The translations under genes were made by a program, and so were the position numbers. A stretch of 49,858 nucleotides of DNA from Dehalococcoidales bacterium (lineage in GTDB: Bacteria > Chloroflexota > Dehalococcoidia > Dehalococcoidales > Fen-1064): positions 1-49,858 of the forward strand of contig JADHXC010000012.1 in NCBI GenBank assembly GCA_016783135.1, in the 5' to 3' direction. The notes under the pieces are model-generated. The model saw nothing but the letters and a program-made list of their open reading frames with translations, had not been told where the DNA came from and did not search any database. This document shows positions 42,355-49,858 of the stretch, one piece after another; position 1 is the first letter of the stretch; every line of letters begins with the position of its first letter.

Positions 42355-44118
42355 CTAAGTTCTCCACTTCCGTGGTATTACCGGCATCTCAATGTATGAG
42401 GCGAATTCCCCCTCATGATAGACAGTTTGCGTCGCCGGAACACCCTCGGCGTCTTCATTTGGCGGATTGCCAGTGTTCATGTTACGTACCCAGGCGGGGA
42501 AGCTGCTGCTGGAGATATCCAACCGGATGCGGTGCCCCTTCCTGAAAAGGTGGCTGGTGACCCCTAGACCAATAAGATACTCGTTGACCTCTCCAGGTGT
42601 AACCAGCTCCGCCTTCTCCTGGTAGATGCTCTTGCGAAAGCGGGCTCGCATGACGCCGTGGGCCATGTTGTAGGCACGGCCATCGGGGAAAACATCGATA
42701 AGCTGGGCGGTGAAGTCGGTATCCCTGGCAGAGGTTGCCGCGAAGAGGTGCAGCTTTATCTCTCCGGTCACCTCAACATCATCCCTAAGCTCTGGGGACG
42801 TGTAGCAGAGGACATCGCTGCGCCTCTCGACATGAACCTGATCCCTGGGGCCGGGTATTACGGCAAAATAGATATGGCGGCCGCCGGTGGTCGGTACCGG
42901 GTTCATGGGGTCGTACACATAGTTATCGGGTGATTCATCAGCGGGCTCGCCCCGGCTGAGTACTCCATCGCCATTGGTAGTATTGGCATGGCCCTTGCTG
43001 TGCAGGAAGAACCGCTGCTGCTCCGTTCCGGGCAGCGGCCATTCCTCGGCGGTATGCCATCTGTTTTCTCCCATGGTGAAGTAGAGGAGGGCGGGTAGCT
43101 CGATGTCCTTGCCCCTAAGGTACTTGTCGAAGAAGGCTAGGTGGTGTGAGTAACCGGGCGAACCAGGCCCGATGTTGAACCCGACGAAGGAATGGAAACC
43201 GAAGTCCATCTCACCTAGGTAGGTATCGCTCTGGGCGCCATGCTTCCAGGGCCCCATGAAAATGTGCTGATGCTGGCGGGCAAACTCCGAGCCACCCTTG
43301 TCTCTCATGCCACTGAAGTTCTTGAAGGTGCTCCACGTGGAGATGTCGAACCAGCCGCAAACGTTCAGGACGGGCACCTTGACCTGTGAGTAGTCCCAAT
43401 AGAGATTGTCTCCGAGGTCGGTTGGCGGGTTAAAGTTCAGGACTATGCCATTCCATATTTCCCGTATACCATTGAAGTCAAAATATGGGTTATCTTTCAG
43501 AGGCAGGGAATTGAGCATCTCCGTCCCATCGTCAAAGCCCCTGGCTATCATCTGACGCATTTTACTGACGTCTTCGCCCTCTTTTTCCAGCTTGTCGGCA
43601 ATATCTGACCCTACCTGTAGCGTCCAGTAGGCGAGGAAAGCAAGGTAGGGCGGTCCACCCATAAGAGCCTGTTCAAAGACCGGACCGCACGGGCCAACAT
43701 CCGGGGCGATAGCCTTCAGGTGTGGTGGGTTGGTCATGGCAGTGGGCCATTGCAGGCTACCTTCGTAGGATGTACCAATCATGCCCACGTTGCCATCGCA
43801 CCAGGGCTGGCTTGCCAGCCATTCAATGGTGTCATAGGCATCCTGAGCGCCTATGGTGACGTGCTCGCCAAGATAGTACTCGCCGTCGGAAGCGAATCTG
43901 CCTCTGATATCCTGAATGACACGGATATATCCGGCAAAAACGGTGTCTATCGGGTTCATGAAGGTGTTGTCTTTACGCAATATCTTGTCGTATGGAGTGC
44001 GGGTTAAAATGACGGGGTGTTTCCCATTATCATCAGGGCGATGAATGTCCGCCCGTAGTATGGTGCCGTCCCGCATCTCCATGGGAACATTCCGGTCGAT
44101 TCGAATCGAGTTTATCAT
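42355..44118 (-). CDS. CocE/NonD-family alpha/beta hydrolase (X-Pro dipeptidyl-peptidase-like)
   Basis: 587 aa. The N-terminal MRDGTILRADIHRP and GKHPVILTRTPYDK, nucleophile Ser S117 in GTSYEGSLQW, and GPWKHG (catalytic His region) define the family; a C-terminal jelly-roll domain follows (LRDDVEVTGEIKLHLFAATS). It cleaves esters or acyl-peptide bonds; the substrate is unknown. No signal peptide, hence cytosolic. SD AGGAGAA. A small hairpin lies between its start and the lipoprotein gene upstream. Confidence 0.9.
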   Translation of the reverse strand: MINSIRIDRNVPMEMRDGTILRADIHRPDDNGKHPVILTRTPYDKILRKDNTFMNPIDTVFAGYIRVIQDIRGRFASDGEYYLGEHVTIGAQDAYDTIEWLASQPWCDGNVGMIGTSYEGSLQWPTAMTNPPHLKAIAPDVGPCGPVFEQALMGGPPYLAFLAYWTLQVGSDIADKLEKEGEDVSKMRQMIARGFDDGTEMLNSLPLKDNPYFDFNGIREIWNGIVLNFNPPTDLGDNLYWDYSQVKVPVLNVCGWFDISTWSTFKNFSGMRDKGGSEFARQHQHIFMGPWKHGAQSDTYLGEMDFGFHSFVGFNIGPGSPGYSHHLAFFDKYLRGKDIELPALLYFTMGENRWHTAEEWPLPGTEQQRFFLHSKGHANTTNGDGVLSRGEPADESPDNYVYDPMNPVPTTGGRHIYFAVIPGPRDQVHVERRSDVLCYTSPELRDDVEVTGEIKLHLFAATSARDTDFTAQLIDVFPDGRAYNMAHGVMRARFRKSIYQEKAELVTPGEVNEYLIGLGVTSHLFRKGHRIRLDISSSSFPAWVRNMNTGNPPNEDAEGVPATQTVYHEGEFASYIEMPVIPRKWRT

Positions 44119-44137
44119 GATTTCTCCTATTAGATAC

Positions 44138-44156
44138 CCACGGGCAAAGCCCGTGG
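44138..44156. other. Short perfect hairpin in the intergenic spacer
   Basis: CCACGGGC-AAA-GCCCGTGG, 8-bp stem, without a T run. It lies just upstream of the CocE-type gene and may stabilise or attenuate its mRNA. Confidence 0.45.
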
Positions 44157-44202
44157 AACTCTGCCCATCGGGTTATCTGAAGAATAGGCGTGTGTCATAA
44201 GA

Positions 44203-44850
44203 CTACTCAATACGCTCCACAATCCTGAACTCCACCTCCTGGGCAATTGGGATGAGAGAGACGGTATCTGGTGGCGGCCCGAGTTCTTCCTCCGCGGTGT
44301 ACCACGAGTACAGGTATACAAATGCCCTCGGGCACTCGCTTCTGAACCAAAGCATGTCGAAGTGCAGGTCATACTCACCAAGACCGGCGCAGCCTTGCCC
44401 CAGTACTGCGCTCGCGGCGATGGCAGGATAGGTCACTTCTATCTTGGGTAACACCGACTCAACATCCTGCCTCCTGGCTGCCTCCTCAATGTAAGGCTTC
44501 ATAGTCGTCTCGATCCCTCGTGAGTCGTAGAGAGTGTCTAAGGCCCTGTCCTGCTCCTCGATACTCTCGATCACTCTGATGAAGAAGTACAGCATCTGGT
44601 ACGGTTCCTGGGAGAGAAACACCTCGACCTCGCTGGCGTCCGGCCCGAGTCCCACGTCGTCCTTCGAGAGCTGGAGGCGCCATGCTTCAATATGTGCAAA
44701 TCGGTTGGGCAGGTAGTCGGACAGGTTCAGAATGTCAGGAGCATCGTCAAGGGTGATGCTCTTCTCCTGCAGCCCTGCGCATCCACTGCCCGCCGCCACC
44801 AGCAGGGATAGGGCCACTAGAAACAACGGCAGGAGATGGCACCGCGCCAT
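44203..44850 (-). CDS. Putative lipoprotein of unknown function
   Basis: 215 aa from the ATG at 44850 (MARCHLLPLFLVALSLLVAA), with a lipobox SGC about residue 23. The frame is open to 44931 but only this start gives a proper signal peptide. The mature part is mixed alpha/beta and acidic (LNLSDYLPNRFAHIEAWRLQ; MLYFFIRVIESIEEQDRALD) with three further Cys. I recognise no family. It should be anchored on the outer face of the membrane. Confidence 0.7.
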   Translation of the reverse strand: MARCHLLPLFLVALSLLVAAGSGCAGLQEKSITLDDAPDILNLSDYLPNRFAHIEAWRLQLSKDDVGLGPDASEVEVFLSQEPYQMLYFFIRVIESIEEQDRALDTLYDSRGIETTMKPYIEEAARRQDVESVLPKIEVTYPAIAASAVLGQGCAGLGEYDLHFDMLWFRSECPRAFVYLYSWYTAEEELGPPPDTVSLIPIAQEVEFRIVERIE

Positions 44851-44955
44851 GCGGCGCAGGTCTCCGTGGATCTGTTCCTGCAGGCAGTATTGCCCGTACC
44901 GCACCGTTTTCTGCCACGGGAACACCGTCATCGGATCACCATTTCCTTGGCTCGA

Positions 44956-46119
44956 TTACCCGTGGGGGTAGTAGTCCCTGGCGGTGTCGACCATCGCCTT
45001 GAGGTTATCGAACTTGGCATCTATCGGGACGCCGCAACCAACACCCAGGATGAAACCGCCTCCCGCGCCTACGGCATCAATCAACTTTCTGCAGTACTCG
45101 GCAACTTCATCGGGTGTGCCAAGTGAGAGCAAGGCCGGAGGTACATCACCCATGATGCAGGCGTGGTTCCTCAGTATCTCCTTTGCTTTGAAAATATCAG
45201 TCTTGCTGTCAAGCTGAATAAAGAATTTGCCCTTCGGCAGTTCTAAGAGGTAGGGCATATTGGTGGTCCAGTCCTGGTCAAAATGAAGGATTGGTGTGAT
45301 GCCCTCGGCAACCAGACCTTCTACTATCTTTTTCATATAAGGGAACTCGAAGCGTTCGAATACCTTGAGCGGGAAGTAGAAGGCTCCTCCACGCTCCATG
45401 ATAAGTGTACATGTTGGGATGCCCCAGGGGTCCTGCAAGCCAGCCATCTTGCCACCTTCGATAGCGAGCTTCGTAAGGTCATCAACCATCGCGTCCATGA
45501 CAGCCTGCACCTTGTCCGGCATACGGTGGATGTCAAGGGTGAATTTGGTCATACTGCGACTGCAGGACAGCATCATCAGGGGTGGATATACATCACCACC
45601 CCCAAGGATCGGGAAGCCCCTGTCTGGAAAGTAGCTCTGCCCCTCCTTCAGCGCTTCCATTTCTCTGTTAGCACGAGCCTTGATTCGGGAATGATAGACT
45701 TCCGGGTCCCATCCCCGAAATCGCGGATAAAAGTCTTTCATGAACTCAATCCAGCCGACCTCAATGATGCGGTCGTATTCTTTTTCGCTAAAGACTTCAG
45801 CCTCCTCCCACTGGATGACCTCGTCCTCCCCGATATCCTTGCCCGGCACCTTGATAATCATTGGTGCTTCCACCAAGTCGCGGTGCTCGGTAGTGGCGCC
45901 GCCAGCAGCAACGATATCCCAGCCACCGAGCTCCTCAAAGACCTCTCTCATAGCCCGGGTTCCAAGACTGCGGTCCCGGAAATGCTGCCCCTGGGTGATC
46001 CCCTTGTAGCGGCAGGGGAACTTGTAGTCCATCGCCAGCGCAACCGGCGTTCTGTCACTCTCCTCTAGGCGGATGGCCGCCTTTACCCTGGACATCCTGG
46101 TTTTCAGATTGTCTTCCAT
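44956..46119 (-). CDS. UroD-family methyltransferase-like protein 1
   Basis: 387 aa. Uroporphyrinogen-decarboxylase fold as in MtaA/MtbA-type corrinoid methyltransferases: ILHFDQDWTTNMPYLLELPK, FFIQLDSKTDIFKAKEILRN and ILGVGCGVPIDAKFDNLKAM. The C-terminal Cys in VGCGVP and the HFDQDW His are in the region used to bind zinc in methyl-transferring relatives. It probably moves a methyl group to or from a corrinoid protein or a C1 carrier rather than making haem. SD GGAGG, 5 nt. First of three paralogues here. Confidence 0.85.
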   Translation of the reverse strand: MEDNLKTRMSRVKAAIRLEESDRTPVALAMDYKFPCRYKGITQGQHFRDRSLGTRAMREVFEELGGWDIVAAGGATTEHRDLVEAPMIIKVPGKDIGEDEVIQWEEAEVFSEKEYDRIIEVGWIEFMKDFYPRFRGWDPEVYHSRIKARANREMEALKEGQSYFPDRGFPILGGGDVYPPLMMLSCSRSMTKFTLDIHRMPDKVQAVMDAMVDDLTKLAIEGGKMAGLQDPWGIPTCTLIMERGGAFYFPLKVFERFEFPYMKKIVEGLVAEGITPILHFDQDWTTNMPYLLELPKGKFFIQLDSKTDIFKAKEILRNHACIMGDVPPALLSLGTPDEVAEYCRKLIDAVGAGGGFILGVGCGVPIDAKFDNLKAMVDTARDYYPHG

Positions 46120-46254
46120 GATTGCCTCCGTAGCGCGATGCGCCGCGTAAGTGGTGGTCTGATTTCTATATCGCAGGCCATTGGCGGTCTGCTTCTCAAA
46201 TGTACGAAGCTATCCCATGCAGAAAATGGCACCGTCAAGACCATGGAAAGGGCA

Positions 46255-47184
46255 TCACCTCACCATGCACTGCCGCAGTCCGGACACAAGGCTCTCAGCA
46301 GGAAGCGGGTGCGATATGATAACAAGAACGGCGTCCATCCAACGGCCTGAGGGCATTGGCGTGATATCGTAGCCTGCGGGAGACCACTGGACCTCGAAGA
46401 AGCCCGTTTCACCTTCAAGAAGCACGAATCCCTTCACCCGCAGGACTTCTTCCGGAAGGGCCGACAGCCAGCTTTCGAATGAATGCCGGTCCAAGCGTCC
46501 TTTGGGCCTGAGGGCAAGGCTGGTGTACTCATCATCTGTGCACACCTCTTCAGGCTGGGTGGCAAAGCAGGCCGTCGTTCCCTGAGTAATCTGCTCCAGG
46601 TCAATATCGCAATGGACCGCTCCGACTATTCTGGCAACCGGGTTGATTGAGCGTATTCCTTGCTCTACCTCCTCTATATTACCAGTGACCAGGTCATACT
46701 TGTTTGCCACTACAACGTCTGCGGTCATCAGTTGCCGCTCGATAAGGTGCCGGTCATGGTTGTCCTCTGGTTTCCTGCTGGCGTCGTATACCACCACTAC
46801 TCCGGTGATGGTTGCACCCTCTTGTCCGGCTATCGGGACTACGGCCTGCAATACACCCGAGGGATCGGCCACGCCGGTGCTCTCGATGAAGATTGGCCGG
46901 TCGGGAGCCGTCTGTAGCATACTCGTGACGGCATCCGAGAGCTCATCTTTGCTGGAGCAGCAGATACAGCCGCTGATGACCGCCATGATACGTAACCTCT
47001 CGTCGGCGATAACCTGGCTATCAACGTCAAAGTCGCCGAACTCGCTCATGATGACCTGCGGCTGTATCCCACGGTCAAACTCCCTTGTAAGCAAGCGCTT
47101 GAGGAGAGTGGTCTTGCCACTCCCGAGAAACCCTCCGATAATCGTAATACGTGGCCCGCCGCCTGGCAAAGTCCCCCCCTTCAT
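46255..47184 (-). CDS. CobW/G3E-family P-loop GTPase
   Basis: 309 aa. Walker A GGFLGSGKTTLLKRLL, metal-binding CxCC (SGCICCSSKDELSDAV), switch region ESTGVADPSGVLQ, and NKYD for guanine. A short C-terminal CobW_C domain ends the protein. G3E GTPases deliver metals (Zn, Ni, Co) or help load corrinoids onto enzymes; here, between UroD-family genes and near a corrinoid protein, a cofactor or zinc insertion role is likely. SD is a GGAGAGGGGGG run. Confidence 0.88.
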   Translation of the reverse strand: MKGGTLPGGGPRITIIGGFLGSGKTTLLKRLLTREFDRGIQPQVIMSEFGDFDVDSQVIADERLRIMAVISGCICCSSKDELSDAVTSMLQTAPDRPIFIESTGVADPSGVLQAVVPIAGQEGATITGVVVVYDASRKPEDNHDRHLIERQLMTADVVVANKYDLVTGNIEEVEQGIRSINPVARIVGAVHCDIDLEQITQGTTACFATQPEEVCTDDEYTSLALRPKGRLDRHSFESWLSALPEEVLRVKGFVLLEGETGFFEVQWSPAGYDITPMPSGRWMDAVLVIISHPLPAESLVSGLRQCMVR

Positions 47185-47218
47185 TCTAACCCCCCTCTCC
47201 TTGGTATTACGGGATGTA

Positions 47219-48430
47219 CTACTTTGCGTACGGGTAGTAGTTATTGGCCGTATCTATCATCGCCTTGAAGTTCTCATCTTTTGTATCCGGGGGTACGGCG
47301 CAGCCGTTACTCAGGATGAGGCCCGTGTCCTTCCCCACCACATCAATAAGCTTGCGGCAGTAGGAGACCATGTCGTCCACCGTGCCGTGGGATGAGATGG
47401 CGGGAGGTACATCACCCATGATGCTGCAGTGGCCTTCCAGGATTTCGCGGGCTTTGAAGATGTCGGTGGCGCTGTCCAGTTCACAGATAATCTTTTTCGC
47501 CGGCAACTCGCGGAGGTAGGGGAGGTTAAGCGTCCAGTCGGTATCGAAATGCAGCGTGACCACATAGCCGGCCTCTATCCAGGCCAGACACATCTTCTTG
47601 ATGTACGGCCAGACGAAGCGCTCGAATATCTTGAGGTTGTAGTACTGGCCCGACCCACGTTCGCAGGCCATCATGATCCCGGGCAGGCCAGTCCTGGAAG
47701 GACCACCGGCTGCCTCCATTGCCTTGAGGGCGTCCTCGGTGATGTCGTCCACCATGGCATTCAGGGCCGCTTCTACCTTGTCGGGGATACGGTAAACGTC
47801 AAGGGTGAACTGCTGCAGGGTGCGCATAAGTGACAGGGCCATCTGAGGGTCTATCAGCAGGTCTCCACCGATGACGGCTACCTTGCGCTCCTGCCATCGG
47901 CGGACCCGGTCCAGGTATCGGTCTGTCAGGAACTTGGAGATGTCGGCCTTGTCCTGGTCGGTACGGGTGTCAACGCCCTGTTCCTGACTGCTCTTGGCCA
48001 GGAAGTCTCTCCATCCAAGCTGAATGATGTCGTCGTAGTCCTCTGCCGCCAGCAGTACTTCCTCGGCGTACTGGGGGGAGGAAGTGGCCTGTATCCTGCT
48101 GCTCTGGCCGGGGTAGTTGTAGCCGGACTGGGTTTCCGGTCGCTGCAGGGCGTTGCGCCCCCGGTAGAACGATAATGAGTCAGCCGCCACCGGAATGGCG
48201 TGGCCCGCCAGGGTGGCCCCGTCCCAGCCGCCTACCTCATCAAACAGGTCCAGGGTGGACTGGAAACCTTCGTCGTTTTTGGTGGGGTCATAGGCATCGG
48301 CTGTGGTCTTACCCTCATGGACCATTGCGTACTCGGCATTGATATGTGGTGCTACCGGAACGCGGTCATACGGTTCCAGGTTGATGGCCGCCAGCACTCG
48401 TTCTTCGGGCGTCATGCTTTCTTTGATCAA
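47219..48430 (-). CDS. UroD-family methyltransferase-like protein 2
   Basis: 403 aa. TTG start at 48430 behind AAGGAGG with 7-nt spacing. VTLHFDTDWTLNLPYLRELP, IICELDSATDIFKAREILEG and LILSNGCAVPPDTKDENFKA match paralogues 1 and 3; it is closest to 3 in its N-terminus (MIKESMTPEERVLAAINLEP). Expected to act on a methylated substrate or C1 carrier with a corrinoid partner. A run of non-conserved sequence around residues 90-180 distinguishes it. Confidence 0.87.
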   Translation of the reverse strand: MIKESMTPEERVLAAINLEPYDRVPVAPHINAEYAMVHEGKTTADAYDPTKNDEGFQSTLDLFDEVGGWDGATLAGHAIPVAADSLSFYRGRNALQRPETQSGYNYPGQSSRIQATSSPQYAEEVLLAAEDYDDIIQLGWRDFLAKSSQEQGVDTRTDQDKADISKFLTDRYLDRVRRWQERKVAVIGGDLLIDPQMALSLMRTLQQFTLDVYRIPDKVEAALNAMVDDITEDALKAMEAAGGPSRTGLPGIMMACERGSGQYYNLKIFERFVWPYIKKMCLAWIEAGYVVTLHFDTDWTLNLPYLRELPAKKIICELDSATDIFKAREILEGHCSIMGDVPPAISSHGTVDDMVSYCRKLIDVVGKDTGLILSNGCAVPPDTKDENFKAMIDTANNYYPYAK

Positions 48431-48488
48431 CTGAGAGCCTCCTTGGCAGGTTCTTGTTCTCTTGGATACGCTCGGCGCGGTAGACGTG

Positions 48489-49637
48489 TCAACCGTACGG
48501 GTAGTAGTTCTTGGCGGTGTCTATCATCGCCTTGAAGTTCTCGTACTTGCAGTCGGATGATACGGTGCAGCCCGAGCTCAGGATGAAGCCCGTACCCTTG
48601 CCAACTACGTCGATAAGCTTCTGGCAGTATTCCTCCATCTCCTGGGGAGTACCCAAAGCCTGAAGGCCGGCGGGCACATCTCCGGCAATGCACATGTGGT
48701 CGCCGAGTATCTCCTTGGCCTTGAAAATGTCGGTCTTGCTGTCCAGCTCGCAGATGCACATTTTGGCAGGGAGGTCCCGCAGGTAGGGGAGATTCAGGAT
48801 CCAATCCTGGTCAAAGTGCAAGGTGGTGAGAATCCCCTCGGCGGCAAAGGCCTCGACCATCTTCTTGATGTAGGGGAACTCGAAGCGCTCAAATACCTTG
48901 AGTGGGAAGTAGAAGTTGCCGCCCCTTTCCAGCACCAGCATTATGCCCGGTATTCCGGTGAGCTTGGTTACCTCGATGGCGCTCTGGGTGATGTCATCCA
49001 CCATGGCGTCCATCACCGCCTGAACCTTGTCCGGGATGCGGTGAATGTCCAGGGCGAAGGCCGTCATCGAGCGAGACGTCGAGAGCGTCATCAGCGGCGA
49101 CGATACCGCCGCCCCGATGAGTGTCGGCAGCCCCCTCTCCTCCCACGTCTCTATTTCCTTGCGGTACTGGGCAAGCTGTCTCTCCGCCCAGGCGATGGAT
49201 TTCTCCAGCGGGAAGGAGCTAAGCCGCTGCCGAACGCTCTCTACCCAGCCCCACCAGCCCAGCCTGATAATCTCGTCGTAGTCCTCGTGGGTCATGGACT
49301 CGGTCTCGATATACTGGGGTGGTGAATCGACTGACAGGTCGCTTTTCCCGGGGTAAACCATGAGGCCAGTGCGCCCAGCGGCCGGATGCTTGGGGTTGGG
49401 CGACTGGCTATACCCCGGCAGCAAGAAGCCGTCCCAGCCTCCCACCTCATCGAAAAGCTCAACCATTGCTGGCCAACCTTTGCCGCGGTAGTCCCCAAAC
49501 GCCTCGGCCAGCGTCATTCCCTTGTGGCGTGCGGGAAACATGACATCCAGCAACGGGGCGGCCGGGATGCGGTCGTAAGGTTCCAGTTTGACAGCGGCCC
49601 AGACTCTTTCGCGGGGTGTCATGGTCTCCTTGATCAT
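48489..49637 (-). CDS. UroD-family methyltransferase-like protein 3
   Basis: 382 aa, ATG at 49637 behind AGGAGG. TTLHFDQDWILNLPYLRDLP, CICELDSKTDIFKAKEILGD and ILSSGCTVSSDCKYENFKAM carry the family metal/active-site signatures. It starts 3 bp after the corrinoid protein stop codon, a close coupling that strongly suggests that the corrinoid protein is its methyl donor or acceptor. The substrate is unknown. Confidence 0.88.
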   Translation of the reverse strand: MIKETMTPRERVWAAVKLEPYDRIPAAPLLDVMFPARHKGMTLAEAFGDYRGKGWPAMVELFDEVGGWDGFLLPGYSQSPNPKHPAAGRTGLMVYPGKSDLSVDSPPQYIETESMTHEDYDEIIRLGWWGWVESVRQRLSSFPLEKSIAWAERQLAQYRKEIETWEERGLPTLIGAAVSSPLMTLSTSRSMTAFALDIHRIPDKVQAVMDAMVDDITQSAIEVTKLTGIPGIMLVLERGGNFYFPLKVFERFEFPYIKKMVEAFAAEGILTTLHFDQDWILNLPYLRDLPAKMCICELDSKTDIFKAKEILGDHMCIAGDVPAGLQALGTPQEMEEYCQKLIDVVGKGTGFILSSGCTVSSDCKYENFKAMIDTAKNYYPYG

Positions 49638-49640
49638 AGT

Positions 49641-49858
49641 CTAGGCCTCCTGGGCGAAGCGGCGGCAGATTTCCACACCCTCCATGGCATCGTCGGTGAA
49701 GGCATCGGCGCCGGTATGACGCTGTACCAACTCGGTAACGATGCCGCCGCCTATCACAACCTTGACCTTGTCACGCAGGCCGGCCTCTTTGACGGCCTCG
49801 ATGGTCTCCTTCATGGAGTCGAAGGAGGGAGTGAGTAAACCGGACATACCCAGGATGG
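49641..49858 (-). CDS. Corrinoid (B12-binding) methyltransferase protein, C-terminal part
   Basis: Cut by the window edge; its start lies beyond 49858. The visible part begins ILGMSGLLTPSFDSMKETIE and continues VVIGGGIVTELVQRHTGADA, then FTDDAMEGVEICRRFA: the C-terminal Rossmann half of MtaC/MtbC/dimethylamine-type corrinoid proteins (LT...M pattern and GADAF). The DxHxxG cobalt ligand is outside the window. It is the cofactor carrier for the adjacent UroD-family methyltransferases. Confidence 0.88.
   Translation of the reverse strand, partial: ILGMSGLLTPSFDSMKETIEAVKEAGLRDKVKVVIGGGIVTELVQRHTGADAFTDDAMEGVEICRRFAQEA

Noticed and set aside
1-49858. CRISPR array, rRNA operon, complete tRNA or prophage genes
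   Set aside because: No regularly spaced direct repeats, no rRNA-like stretches, and no integrase, capsid or terminase genes were seen.

Overview
The window looks like a chromosomal piece of an anaerobic, GC-rich (by eye about 58 %) bacterium, most likely a Dehalococcoidia-type Chloroflexota from sediment or groundwater. This is inferred from gene content, not from a marker gene. The pointers are an aldehyde:ferredoxin oxidoreductase, DUF362 proteins, a membrane polyferredoxin, CaiB/BaiF CoA-transferase, corrinoid methyltransferase genes, and GTG/TTG starts alongside strong Shine-Dalgarno (SD) sites.

Layout. 1-2.1 kb: aldehyde:ferredoxin oxidoreductase. 2.1-5.1 kb: NarL-type two-component pair with its own promoter and terminator. 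5.2-6.4 kb: small membrane protein and a DUF2807 lipoprotein with VSGAS repeats. 6.5-10.7 kb: leftward PfkB-like kinase, unknown protein, aldo/keto reductase and MFS transporter. 11-12 kb: AT-rich DUF2806 gene between two opposed copies of a dispersed repeat. 12.4-13.6 kb: nucleotidyltransferase plus GmhB phosphatase. 13.6-17.1 kb: membrane polyferredoxin, Tat-exported DUF362 lipoprotein, HpcH/HpaI aldolase. 17.3-21.0 kb: malate/lactate dehydrogenase-like gene and an 808-aa DUF362/EF-hand protein. 21.2-22.6 kb: rhomboid, a candidate structured ncRNA, and a 41-aa gene behind a Pho-box-like promoter. 22.7-25.6 kb: SDR, GHKL ATPase, MerR-like regulator. 25.8-29.0 kb: SHOCT protein, CopA with a YHS tail, Cys-rich peptide. 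29.0-30.5 kb: TrxR-like protein, a glutaredoxin with an in-frame UGA (candidate selenoprotein), zinc ribbon. 30.6-33.1 kb: Crp/Fnr regulator, zinc ribbon, ferredoxin, N2O-promoter-family protein. 33.1-39.3 kb: AT-richer oxygen-defence island ending at a truncated tRNA-Trp. 39.3-39.8 kb: gene-free. 39.8-44.9 kb: fused CoA-transferase, CocE-type hydrolase, lipoprotein. 45-49.9 kb: three UroD-family methyltransferase-like genes, a CobW-type GTPase and the end of a corrinoid protein.

Functionally the window joins redox chemistry (AOR, polyferredoxin/DUF362, TrxR/glutaredoxin), peroxide, superoxide and oxygen removal (ferritin-like proteins, rubredoxin, flavodiiron protein, catalase, superoxide reductase), copper export, and a one-carbon or demethylation module.

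The strongest unusual signals are four. (1) A UGA codon sits at the first redox position of a glutaredoxin, with a SECIS-like hairpin 22 nt downstream; normal gene calling misses it. (2) A palindromic repeat family has six copies, and in four of them the terminal (C)TAG supplies the stop codon of the neighbouring gene. (3) A strong-promoter, terminator-bounded, highly folded RNA lies at about 21902-22156. (4) A 41-aa gene is driven by a Pho-box-like promoter.
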